Source: Dyadobacter koreensis
GTDB taxonomy: Bacteria; Bacteroidota; Bacteroidia; Cytophagales; Spirosomataceae
Assembly: GCF_900108855.1 (NCBI RefSeq)
Contig: NZ_FNXY01000009.1
Coordinates: 310,001 to 374,000 of the forward strand
Reading direction: 5' to 3'
Length of the DNA: 64,000 nt
Below are positions 40,039 through 48,191 of this stretch, piece by piece. Within the stretch, counting starts at the first letter, position 1; each line of letters starts with the position of its first letter. The position numbers and the translations under genes are program-made. Below the pieces are notes generated by a model. The model worked only from the letters and a program-made list of their open reading frames with translations. It was not told where the DNA came from and did no database searches.

Positions 40039-41256
40039 TTATTTCAAAGTTGCAACCGCATCTTTGATTCTTTGTACTGCTTCTGCCAATGATTCATCAG
40101 CTGCGGCAGTTGAAATCCGGATACAATTTGGCGCACCAAAACCTGAACCTGCTACGGTTGAAACGTAAGAATTGTTTAACAACCAGTTTGCAAAATCGTC
40201 TGAATCCTTGATAACATTGGTTCCGTCAGATTTTCCGAAGTAGTAACTTACATCCGGAAATGCGTAGAACGCTCCGTCAGGAACATTTACTTTGAAACCA
40301 GGAATTTCTTTTAACAAACCAACAACAAGATCACGACGACGGGCATATGCCTTTGTCATTTCTTTGGTTGCATCCAACGGACCGTTAAAAGCAGCCGTAG
40401 CAGCTTTCTGGGCGATTGAATTTGTACCGGAAGTAACTTGTCCCTGCAATTTTTCAACACCGTCAGCGATCCATTTTGCAGCACCGATAAACCCGATTCT
40501 CCATCCTGTCATAGCAAATCCTTTCGCTACTCCGTTTACAGTGATCACCCGGTCTTTCAATGCAGGAATTGATCCCATGCTGAAATGTCCTTCCTCTGTG
40601 AAGTTGATATATTCGTAAATTTCGTCAGCCAAAACATAAATTCCTTCATGTTTTTCCAAAACTGCACCTATCTCTCTCAATTCAGCTTCTGAATAAACAG
40701 CACCGGTCGGATTGTTAGGAGATGCATACATCACCACTTTCGTACGAGGTGTAATTGCAGCTTCCAATTGTGCAGCCGTAACTTTGAAACCATTTTCAAA
40801 AGCACCTTCTACGATCACAGATTTCCCTTCCGCCAGTTTCACCATTTCGGAGTAACTAACCCAATACGGAGCGAAGATAAGTACCTCATCACCTGGGTTT
40901 ACCAAAACCTGGATCACGTTGGCCAGAGAATGTTTAGCTCCTGTAGAAACCACGATATTTTCAGGTTTCCAATCTATATTATTGTCGCGCTTAAGCTTAT
41001 CAGCAATCGCCTTTCGTAAATCAGGGTAACCTGCTACCGGCGAATATCCATGAAATCCATCGTCAATTGCCTTCTTGGCAGCCTCACAAATAAATGCGGG
41101 CGTTTTGAAGTCTGGCTCTCCCACGCTCAGACTGATCACTTTGTGGCCTTGGGCAGCCAATTCACGGGCCATTTTCGTCATTGCCAACGTTGAAGATTCT
41201 TCGAGGGCATTGATACGGTCGGCCAGCACCTGGGTTTGCTCTGCTACTGCGGACAT
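40039..41256 (-). CDS. class I aminotransferase (aspartate aminotransferase-like)
   Basis: PLP-dependent aminotransferase of 405 residues, fold type I, subgroup I-gamma like. Hallmarks are SLSVGEPDFKTP, STGAKHSLANVIQ, the Asn of SPNNPTGAVYSE, LADEIYEYINF (Asp and Tyr contacting PLP), VNGVAKGFAMTGWRIGF (catalytic Lys in AKGFAMTG) and the substrate Arg in NCIRISTA. Most likely makes aspartate or glutamate and acts on several amino acids. It is monocistronic by context, with its own -7 box and terminator. Confidence 0.93.
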   Translation of the reverse strand: MSAVAEQTQVLADRINALEESSTLAMTKMARELAAQGHKVISLSVGEPDFKTPAFICEAAKKAIDDGFHGYSPVAGYPDLRKAIADKLKRDNNIDWKPENIVVSTGAKHSLANVIQVLVNPGDEVLIFAPYWVSYSEMVKLAEGKSVIVEGAFENGFKVTAAQLEAAITPRTKVVMYASPNNPTGAVYSEAELREIGAVLEKHEGIYVLADEIYEYINFTEEGHFSMGSIPALKDRVITVNGVAKGFAMTGWRIGFIGAAKWIADGVEKLQGQVTSGTNSIAQKAATAAFNGPLDATKEMTKAYARRRDLVVGLLKEIPGFKVNVPDGAFYAFPDVSYYFGKSDGTNVIKDSDDFANWLLNNSYVSTVAGSGFGAPNCIRISTAAADESLAEAVQRIKDAVATLK

Positions 41257-41335
41257 TGCAACAAAAATTAAGTTAAATGAAAATATTTCATTTGAGATTT
41301 GAACCTGTCGCAGGTCAATATCAACAAATTGCCCG

Positions 41336-41343
41336 CAAAGTTA
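41336..41343 (-). promoter_or_regulatory. -7 box upstream of aminotransferase gene
   Basis: The minus strand reads TAACTTTG, matching TAnnTTTG, 80 bases before the start codon. A convincing -33 element is not seen. The rest of 41257-41475 holds only a small AACCTG-TCG-CAGGT palindrome. Confidence 0.45.
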
Positions 41344-41475
41344 CGGGTTTTTTGGAAGTAGCGTAAGAAATAGGAGCGGTTAAAGAAAAAAAAGAATATA
41401 TGCCTGAAAAATATCTCCTATACCAGATGATTAAACTTCCTGTTAAAACAAATTAATAATCTGTTAACCAAACAT

Positions 41476-42261
41476 TTACTTCCTTACTTCAATAGAATTT
41501 TCAACAATAACTTTTAATTCATCAGAGTCGAAAGTTAGCGGTTCGATCACTCCATCAATATTTTCGAGTTTAATCAATAAACCCGGTATTGCAGCGCCAT
41601 CTTCCTCGTTGACAGTTTTCCCAAAAGCTTTGATATTATCAATGCTATGCGTTGCAGCAAATACCTGGATATTTTGATCTTTTGCAATTGCTGAAATAAG
41701 CAGCCAAAGCTCTCCCTCTACGCCATAATGGAAGCCATTCTCTATCTCGTCAATCAGGACAATACCATTTTGTGATGTACTTAATGCCAGTAGAATCGTA
41801 AGAATTCTATGCACTCCACTGCCCATCCGTAACAACGCAACGGTTTTTCCATTCTTAAAAGTCGCAATCGGATTGCGCAGATTATCGGCCAGAAAATCAA
41901 TTTCTAAAATTCGATCGTCAATCTTTTTCAAGAAATTTAACGCTTTCTCTGTAATAAAATCATTAAAACAATCGAAAGAGTTTTCACGCAGCAGACTTTG
42001 TATACTGGAATGTGCCCTTATAAATTTTACATTCTGCGGATTCAAAATTTCGTCATCTGACAGTAAATCTGTCGCCACATCATTAACAATTATCCTTTCC
42101 GCCGATTGAATTTCTTTCTGCGAAGCATAGAAAAAAATGGATTCAAGGAAATTTGTTTTTCCGGTATTATTCTTTCCTGTGATCAGATTTAACTGACCTA
42201 CTAAATCTATATTGAGGTTTTTAAGATTACGATAGTTCTGGATTTCAATGGAAGCGATCAT
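41476..42261 (-). CDS. stand-alone AAA ATPase (OLD/RecF-like)
   Basis: ABC/SMC-like ATPase of 261 residues from the ATG at 42261; another start five codons upstream is possible. Visible are IEIQNYRNLKNLNIDL, Walker A GKNNTGKT (residues 29-36), a signature-like LLRMGSGVHRILTILLAL, Walker B NGIVLIDEIENGFHYG and the switch His in FAATHSIDN. There is no TOPRIM or HNH domain attached and no nuclease gene beside it. It may be a house-keeping regulator or an orphan of a defence system; the role is unknown. Confidence 0.85.
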   Translation of the reverse strand: MIASIEIQNYRNLKNLNIDLVGQLNLITGKNNTGKTNFLESIFFYASQKEIQSAERIIVNDVATDLLSDDEILNPQNVKFIRAHSSIQSLLRENSFDCFNDFITEKALNFLKKIDDRILEIDFLADNLRNPIATFKNGKTVALLRMGSGVHRILTILLALSTSQNGIVLIDEIENGFHYGVEGELWLLISAIAKDQNIQVFAATHSIDNIKAFGKTVNEEDGAAIPGLLIKLENIDGVIEPLTFDSDELKVIVENSIEVRK

Positions 42262-42329
42262 ACTAATCAGATACAAAATTTACCTATTAACCATTTGTTT
42301 AATTCAACAGATTAACAAACACATTTTTT

Positions 42330-43577
42330 TCAAAAAACCTCTCCCAGATTCACAAACAAACCACGCGAACCTTTCGTCCCGAAGCCATAATCAACAGCGA
42401 TATTTGTTCTCGACGTTTTGTTGATTTTCAGTCGGATTCCAAGGCCTCCTCCCGGAGCTATTTTATCAAATTTTCTGGTTGGCCAGTTGGAAAAACTTTG
42501 CGCATTACCAAAAACGACACCACCAATCAATCCATTTTGAGTTAATGAAAACCGGTATTCCGACTCAAAATATAACATATTCGGACTTCTGAACCTTCCC
42601 TGAATATATCCGCGACCGGTATTATTTGATGGATCCCAGGCAGTACTTGGCAGATCCAGATAAGGCGGTTTGCCTGACAAAGTCAGCCAGTTGAAATCCC
42701 AAAATGCCAGTGTATTTCTGCTTCCACGAGGAAAGTTTACATATTTCCGAAATTCCAAAACCAGCGATTCCCAATTTGTATTGCTGCCCAACACTTTCAG
42801 ATTATTTCGATAACGCGCGTTTGCGTATAATCCGCCTTGTGGATTTATTGAATTTCTACGGCTGTCATACAAAACATTTGCAACCACACCGGAAGAAACA
42901 GATTTCGGCGGCAAGCCATAAGATGAAACATCTTCGTTCATTCCTTCCTGCTTAATTTTCCAACGATAATCGAGATGATAGCCAAGACCCAGGTAAAATG
43001 CGCCTGTGATCTTTTTTAAAACTGTCTGATGCAGACGAACATGTGAATAATCGATTTGATCAGCATTTTCTACTAAGCTGTGGCCTCCCAAACCATAGGT
43101 GTCCTGTGGATATTTGAAGTAACGCCAGTCGACAATTATGTTATAACCATTGTTTTTTGTCCAGATATTTGTCTGAATGGGAATAGTAATTTGGTTATAC
43201 TGGGAATAGTTAAAACTGGTACTGACGCTCGAAATATTTGTTGCCGAGGAATCGCTTAAATAAAATGCAGCATTGGCACTTAACAGACCTACAAATCCTG
43301 TCGAAAGTGTATATCCGACAGCCGGAACCATGGAATAAAGAATTTTTCGGGGTTTTTTATCTCTATTTTTTGTTAAATCCCTTTTTCGTTTGAGCTGGCC
43401 AAGAATATCCATAATATCTTTATCCTCGACTTTGTCAACAATGCCGGCGCTATCAGGCATAACACTCGTTTCTACTCGATTGGAATTTTGAGCGGGTACG
43501 ACAGTCTGCGCTAGAACATTCCCAAAAAAAGCTCCGCAAATTGAAAAGGAAAAAAGAAATAAAAGGACTTTGAACAA
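42330..43577 (-). CDS. Omp85/BamA-family outer membrane barrel protein
   Basis: Protein of 415 residues with an N-terminal signal sequence (FKVLLFLFSFSICGAFFGNVLAQ), starting from a TTG at 43577 because no ATG is available. The C-terminal ~300 residues form a beta barrel of the surface-antigen type: alternating hydrophobic strands, GVVANVLYDSRRNSINPQGG, the ANARYRN strand, and GGGLGIRLKINKTSRTNIAVDYGFG near the end. No POTRA domains are seen, so it is a short BamA/TamA relative, perhaps a patatin-type or two-partner barrel. It lies 68 bases upstream of the ATPase gene on the same strand. Confidence 0.82.
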   Translation of the reverse strand: MFKVLLFLFSFSICGAFFGNVLAQTVVPAQNSNRVETSVMPDSAGIVDKVEDKDIMDILGQLKRKRDLTKNRDKKPRKILYSMVPAVGYTLSTGFVGLLSANAAFYLSDSSATNISSVSTSFNYSQYNQITIPIQTNIWTKNNGYNIIVDWRYFKYPQDTYGLGGHSLVENADQIDYSHVRLHQTVLKKITGAFYLGLGYHLDYRWKIKQEGMNEDVSSYGLPPKSVSSGVVANVLYDSRRNSINPQGGLYANARYRNNLKVLGSNTNWESLVLEFRKYVNFPRGSRNTLAFWDFNWLTLSGKPPYLDLPSTAWDPSNNTGRGYIQGRFRSPNMLYFESEYRFSLTQNGLIGGVVFGNAQSFSNWPTRKFDKIAPGGGLGIRLKINKTSRTNIAVDYGFGTKGSRGLFVNLGEVF

Positions 43578-43699
43578 GTTTACAAATCAAGTTAAATGAG
43601 ATCAAATGTAGCTCAAAATACAAATTTCATACCCGCAAATAAAAGATCTAAGCTTTTTCTAAGTCTGAAAGAAAGATCCATTATAAAGACCGATATAGC

Positions 43700-43734
43700 A
43701 AAAAAGCCGCCAGCTCTAAGTAGAACTGACGGCT
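43700..43734 (-). terminator. terminator of icd
   Basis: The bases 43705-43717 pair with 43722-43734 (AGCCG...CGGCT ends) with G-U pairs on the minus strand, followed there by TTTTTT. It lies 25 bases after the icd stop. Confidence 0.75.
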
Positions 43735-43758
43735 ATAAAAGTGTTTACCTGTATTATA

Positions 43759-44970
43759 TTAAGCTAATGCAGCTTGCAAATTGTCGTTGATTGCTTCAAG
43801 GAATTCTTCGGTGTACAGATAGTGCTCCCCGTGATTCACTTTATTTCCATGAATACAAACAGCTAAATCTTTTGTCATTTTACCGCTTTCAACCGTTTCA
43901 ATACAAACTCTTTCCAAAGTCTGGCAGAAATCGATAAGCTCCTGGTTGCCATCTTGCTTGCCACGGAATTCTAATCCACGTGTCCATGCAAAGATTGACG
44001 CAATCGGGTTAGTAGAAGTTGGTCTTCCTTTTTGGTGCTCGCGGTAGTGACGAGTCACTGTTCCGTGTGCCGCCTCAGCTTCCAAAGTTTTTCCATCCGG
44101 AGTCAACAATACCGAAGTCATCAAACCAAGAGAACCGAATCCTTGTGCAACTGTATCCGACTGAACGTCACCATCATAGTTTTTACAAGCCCAGACAAAG
44201 TTACCTTCCCATTTAAGCGCAGAAGCAACCATGTCGTCGATCAAACGGTGTTCGTAATGTACCTTTCCTGCAAATTCAGCATCGTAAACTTCCTGGAAAA
44301 TATCTTTGAAACGACCGTCGTATTTTTTCAAAATGGTGTTTTTAGTTGAAAGGTATAAAGGCCAACCTTTACCCATTGCAACATTGAAACAAGAACGCGC
44401 AAAACCACGGATCGACTCATCTACGTTGTACATCGCCATCGCAACACCCGGGCCCTGGAACTGATACACTTCGTGCTCAATTACTTTTCCATCTTCGCCC
44501 TCAAACTTAACTGTAAGTTTTCCCTTTCCTGGTACAACGAAATCTGTTGCTTTATATTGATCGCCGAAAGCGTGACGGCCAACGATGATAGGAGCAGTCC
44601 AGTTTGTTACCAAACGAGGTACGTTGCTCATTACGATAGGCTCACGAAAAACGGTTCCATCCAAAATATTACGGATCGTTCCGTTTGGAGATTTCCACAT
44701 TTGTTTCAGGTTGAACTCCGTTACGCGGTCTTCGTCAGGGGTAATTGTAGCACATTTGATACCTACACCATATTCTTTAATCGCATTAGCAGCGTCGATC
44801 GTTACCTGATCGTTTGTTTCATCGCGATATTCAACGCCTAAATCGTAGTACTTGATATCTACGTCAAGGTATGGTAAAATAAGTTTTTCTTTAATAAACT
44901 TCCAGATGATTCTAGTCATCTCATCACCGTCTAACTCAACTACGGGATTTGCAACTTTGATTTTGCTCAT
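43759..44970 (-). CDS. icd: NADP-dependent isocitrate dehydrogenase, eukaryote-like homodimeric type
   Basis: TCA-cycle enzyme of 403 residues converting isocitrate to 2-oxoglutarate. It belongs to the short class shared with eukaryotic cytosolic enzymes: VVELDGDEMTRIIW at the start, IKCATITPDEDRV, MWKSPNGTIRNILDGTVFREPI, KNYDGDVQSDTVAQGFGSLG and EAAHGTVTRHYREHQ (metal Asp and NADP binding). All catalytic residues appear intact. It is monocistronic, with a terminator and a possible TATCTTTA -7 box on its strand just upstream. Confidence 0.95.
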   Translation of the reverse strand: MSKIKVANPVVELDGDEMTRIIWKFIKEKLILPYLDVDIKYYDLGVEYRDETNDQVTIDAANAIKEYGVGIKCATITPDEDRVTEFNLKQMWKSPNGTIRNILDGTVFREPIVMSNVPRLVTNWTAPIIVGRHAFGDQYKATDFVVPGKGKLTVKFEGEDGKVIEHEVYQFQGPGVAMAMYNVDESIRGFARSCFNVAMGKGWPLYLSTKNTILKKYDGRFKDIFQEVYDAEFAGKVHYEHRLIDDMVASALKWEGNFVWACKNYDGDVQSDTVAQGFGSLGLMTSVLLTPDGKTLEAEAAHGTVTRHYREHQKGRPTSTNPIASIFAWTRGLEFRGKQDGNQELIDFCQTLERVCIETVESGKMTKDLAVCIHGNKVNHGEHYLYTEEFLEAINDNLQAALA

Positions 44971-45242
44971 GATTATTATTTACTATTCGAAAGTTAAAGA
45001 TATTGAAATGCGACGGTGAAAGTACAAATAATAGACTGAAAAGGCGAAACACAACGGGAAGTAAGTTTGAATTTATAATTCATCCTTTCAAATTTTGTAT
45101 TACACCACTCTTGCTATTATCATATAAAAAGCGGCTAAAAACCCGATCTACCCGGTTTCTCACAAAATGTAAACGATCGCCGGATAAATTTTATAATATT
45201 GAAACCTAATAATATCCCGTCCATTAATCTCTCAACCGAATT

Positions 45243-45842
45243 ATGAATAAATCCCTTCTGCGTTCAGAGTTTTTACAAAAGAGGAAGGAACTTTCTGACA
45301 AGGAAATTGAAGACAAAAACGAAGCAATACTGAAAAACAGCAAACATTTTTTTGAAACAATTGGAATAAAAACGATTCATATATTTCTGCCCCAACTCGG
45401 TAAAAGTGAAATTGATACCTGGAGAATCATTTCTTTCCTACGTAGTTTCGATCAGTTAAAAATCATTTCACCGCGAGTTATTCCCGGTACTAGGGAAATG
45501 GAACATTATCTATTAACATCGGAAACAATATTGAGAAATAATCAATGGAAAATTCCTGAACCGGATCCCGAAACTTCGCTCAAAGTTTTGCCCAGCGATA
45601 TTGACGCTGTCCTTATCCCACTTTTAGCTTTTGATAAAAAAGGATTTCGGGTAGGGTATGGCGGAGGTTATTATGATAGGTTTTTAGCTCAATGTAAGCC
45701 TACTGCTTTAAAAATTGGCGTTTCATTTTTTGAGCCTGTTGAGGAAATCAGCGACCTGGATGCTTATGACGTACCAATGGATTTCTGCATCACACCTTCT
45801 TCAATTCTGAATTTTACCAATACAGACAGTGCTCCGATTTAA
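45243..45842 (+). CDS. 5-formyltetrahydrofolate cyclo-ligase
   Basis: ATP-dependent conversion of 5-formyl-THF to 5,10-methenyl-THF, 199 residues. The N-terminal KSLLRSEFLQKRKELS has the basic ATP-binding start, and the family signature is LIPLLAFDKKGFRVGYGGGYYDRFL (residues about 118-142, Gly-rich loop). The C-terminal DVPMDFCITPS is also typical. Its length is normal. It stands alone between icd (divergent) and a lipoprotein gene. The 272-base gap 44971-45242 contains no other gene. Confidence 0.92.
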   Translation: MNKSLLRSEFLQKRKELSDKEIEDKNEAILKNSKHFFETIGIKTIHIFLPQLGKSEIDTWRIISFLRSFDQLKIISPRVIPGTREMEHYLLTSETILRNNQWKIPEPDPETSLKVLPSDIDAVLIPLLAFDKKGFRVGYGGGYYDRFLAQCKPTALKIGVSFFEPVEEISDLDAYDVPMDFCITPSSILNFTNTDSAPI

Positions 45843-45957
45843 TTTTAGAAATAAAATTTTTTCTATTCTCATGTTTCCTTGAAAAATAAGAAGTGCGACT
45901 AAGGAATTAAAATAACCAATTCCAGCATAAATGTCCATTTTCAAACTTTTAGAAAAC

Positions 45958-46548
45958 ATGAAACACTTTCGTACTTATTTATCGGTAATTGTCTTGATCG
46001 CGTCGATGACCTTGATTTCCTGTAGCAAGGATGATGACGAGGCAGTAAATGTAAAGCCTAGTGAAAATATTATGACCACTCTTTTGCAGGAACCTACCTG
46101 GACCCAAACGACTGCCTCCGCTGTTTCCTGGGAATTAGGATATGTTTTCAGTACTTCTTCAACAGGTAAAATCACAAAACTAAGCTGTAAAATGCCAGAG
46201 CCGGGTTCTTATACCGTATCATTATGGGATCAAACAACCAAGACTCTGCTTCGTCAAAAGACATTGGAACAATCTACTCCTGAGAAATTTGTAGAATCCG
46301 GTATTGATGAATTTCTCGTTGAAAAGGATAAAAAATATGTAATCAGCATTAATACAGTTGTCGGTGGAAGTGCCAAAAAGTTTTTTACCATTTCAAATGC
46401 TAACACAAATATTTTTCCAATTGCACGTGGCAGTATTCTCGTTCAATCCTCTGTTTATAAAGCAATTGCAACGCCGAAATTTCCCGACGGAGGAGCTGAA
46501 ACAGGCAGAATGTATGGATTCGCTGATTTTACTTTCATTCCAGACTAA
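45958..46548 (+). CDS. lipoprotein with DUF4082-like beta-sandwich
   Basis: Exported lipoprotein of 196 residues. The ATG at 45958 starts MKHFRTYLSVIVLIASMTLISC, a signal peptide with lipobox LISC followed by SKDDDEA, the acidic +2 region seen in surface-exposed Bacteroidota lipoproteins. The body (SWELGYVFSTSSTGKITKLS, SYTVSLWDQTTKTLLRQKTL, ADFTFIPD) resembles DUF4082 jelly-roll domains. Ligand is unknown. An in-frame ATG nine codons earlier is less likely. It is followed by a 335-base gap. Confidence 0.78.
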   Translation: MKHFRTYLSVIVLIASMTLISCSKDDDEAVNVKPSENIMTTLLQEPTWTQTTASAVSWELGYVFSTSSTGKITKLSCKMPEPGSYTVSLWDQTTKTLLRQKTLEQSTPEKFVESGIDEFLVEKDKKYVISINTVVGGSAKKFFTISNANTNIFPIARGSILVQSSVYKAIATPKFPDGGAETGRMYGFADFTFIPD

Positions 46549-46791
46549 AAGTAAAAACACTTTATCAGACCTGGATGTTCAGCAATTTACTCGACTGTTA
46601 TCCGGGTTTTGTTTTTTAGAGACATAATTTAGTATCTGAGAGCAGAAATGTGCTGCCTTGTCGCTAGTATGTATATCACAATTCTCAATATTATTGAAAG
46701 TGATTCACAGCCAACTATTACTATTGTCGATTAAATTGTTGTCCTGAAGCATTTGTACAACAAAAACACAGTTTCCTATTAATTTTCATCG

Positions 46792-46799
46792 TAAATTTG
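46792..46799 (+). promoter_or_regulatory. -7 box upstream of asd
   Basis: TAAATTTG fits TAnnTTTG, 85 bases before the asd ATG. GGTCA-TTT-TGACC (46818-46830) follows within the predicted leader and could be an operator or small 5' hairpin. The remainder of 46549-46883 contains no gene. Confidence 0.5.
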
Positions 46800-46883
46800 C
46801 ACCACTTTTCAGAACCAGGTCATTTTGACCAAATTCGTTGAGTAACAGACAATTTTACAAATCACATAAATCTTGGTTTTAGA

Positions 46884-47894
46884 ATGAAAATTGCAGTAGT
46901 AGGCGCTACCGGTCTGGTAGGCGGCGAAATCCTCAAAGTGCTCGAAGAGCGTAATTTCCCCGTGACGGAATTATTGGCCGTTGCATCTGAAAGATCTGTT
47001 GGTAAGGAAGTTACATTCAAGGGTAAACAGATTAAGGTAATCGGATTTGAGGATGCCATCGCAGCCAAACCTGAAATCGCGATATTTTCTGCCGGTGGCG
47101 GTACTTCACTAGAACTTGCTCCAAGATTTGCCGAGGCTGGAATTACTGTTATTGATAATTCATCCGCGTGGAGAATGGACCCTACGAAAAAACTGGTAGT
47201 GCCAGAAATCAATGCAGTGACTCTGACAAAAGAAGATAAAATTATAGCGAATCCAAACTGCTCTACTATTCAGATGGTGGTGGTTTTGAATCCGTTACAC
47301 CAGAAATATAAAATCAAACGCGTTGTTGTTTCGACATACCAATCAGTAACGGGTACTGGAAAGGCGGCCGTTGATCAGCTTTTTGCAGAACGCTCAGGCG
47401 ATCACAGCGTATCGAAAGTTTATCCTCATCCGATCGATTTAAATGTTTTGCCTCATATCGATGTATTCCTTGATAATGGTTACACCAAAGAGGAAATGAA
47501 GATGACGAATGAAACGAAGAAAATTATGGGTGACGACAGTATCGCAGTAACGGCAACAACTGTTCGTATTCCTACCATCGGTGGTCACTCGGAAGCTGTT
47601 AATATCGAATTTGAAAATGAATTTGATCTTGACGAAGTTCGCCAAATTTTGAGTGAAGCAGAAGGCGTGATCATTCAGGATGATCCGAAAAATTTCCTTT
47701 ATCCAATGCCATTGACAGCACATGGAAAAGACGAAACCTTTGTTGGTCGTATCCGTCGTGATGAATCTCAGCCAAAAACTTTGAATTTGTGGATCGTTGC
47801 TGATAACCTTCGTAAAGGAGCCGCTACCAACACCGTTCAAATCGCTGAATTCCTTGCAAAACATGATTTAGTTGGTATTGGGCAGGAAGCATAA
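46884..47894 (+). CDS. asd: aspartate-semialdehyde dehydrogenase
   Basis: NADPH-dependent step from aspartyl phosphate to the semialdehyde, which feeds Lys, Met, Thr and diaminopimelate synthesis. The 336 residues have the Rossmann start KIAVVGATGLVGGEIL, DNSSAWRMD, the active-site Cys in NPNCSTIQMVV (about residue 128), YQSVTGTGKAAVDQL and the catalytic His in RIPTIGGHSEAVNIEF. It is complete. A very long hairpin begins two bases after the stop. Confidence 0.96.
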   Translation: MKIAVVGATGLVGGEILKVLEERNFPVTELLAVASERSVGKEVTFKGKQIKVIGFEDAIAAKPEIAIFSAGGGTSLELAPRFAEAGITVIDNSSAWRMDPTKKLVVPEINAVTLTKEDKIIANPNCSTIQMVVVLNPLHQKYKIKRVVVSTYQSVTGTGKAAVDQLFAERSGDHSVSKVYPHPIDLNVLPHIDVFLDNGYTKEEMKMTNETKKIMGDDSIAVTATTVRIPTIGGHSEAVNIEFENEFDLDEVRQILSEAEGVIIQDDPKNFLYPMPLTAHGKDETFVGRIRRDESQPKTLNLWIVADNLRKGAATNTVQIAEFLAKHDLVGIGQEA

Positions 47895-47896
47895 GG

Positions 47897-47970
47897 TTTT
47901 CAAATAAGTTATAAACAAGAACAGAGTGGTCAGATGATCACTCTGTTCTTGTTTATAACTTATTTGAAAA
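47897..47970. terminator. 36-bp near-perfect hairpin after asd
   Basis: Bases 47897-47932 pair with 47935-47970 over 36 positions with a single G-U pair, leaving only GA between the arms; a realistic loop would open a few more bases. The stem is mostly A/T with the core ACAGAGTG/CACTCTGT, begins TTTTCAAATAAG and ends CTTATTTGAAAA. It presumably terminates asd, but is far longer than other stems in the window. Confidence 0.75.
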
Positions 47971-48004
47971 TGATCTTATTCACCAGATTTTATCAGGCAG
48001 ATCG

Positions 48005-48104
48005 CTCCATCGGAGAACTCTGTTTATATCATAGAATTTAAATTGCAATTTGTTTCCTCCGGAGGAGTATCCTTTAAATTTCGGAAGGCTCCGATAGAGT
48101 CGAA
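48005..48104. repeat. REP-like palindromes with CTCC/GGAG cores
   Basis: CTCC-ATC-GGAG (48005-48015), the perfect palindrome TCCTCCGGAGGA (48055-48066) and a decayed GGCTCC-GATA-GAGTC (48088-48100) occupy the gap between asd and nuoD. The style (short stem ending CC/GG around a 0-4 base loop) is the same as at 10957 and 14850. The gap 47971-48191 contains nothing else recognisable. Confidence 0.55.
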
Positions 48105-48191
48105 ATGTGTTAGTTACATGTTTTTTATAAACAGCAGGCCTCGAAAGACGCTATTTTTGATCCATGATTTTAATGTAAGGAAAAAATATTA

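Noticed and set aside
41476..42261. Complete OLD-type defence system
   Set aside because: The ATPase has no TOPRIM domain and no helicase or nuclease gene is adjacent.
43596..43790. 64-codon frame between the barrel gene and icd
   Set aside because: It covers the icd terminator hairpin and has no homology or coding bias.
45003..45209. 68-codon frame upstream of the folate cyclo-ligase gene
   Set aside because: Lies in the icd promoter region, basic low-complexity translation, no support.
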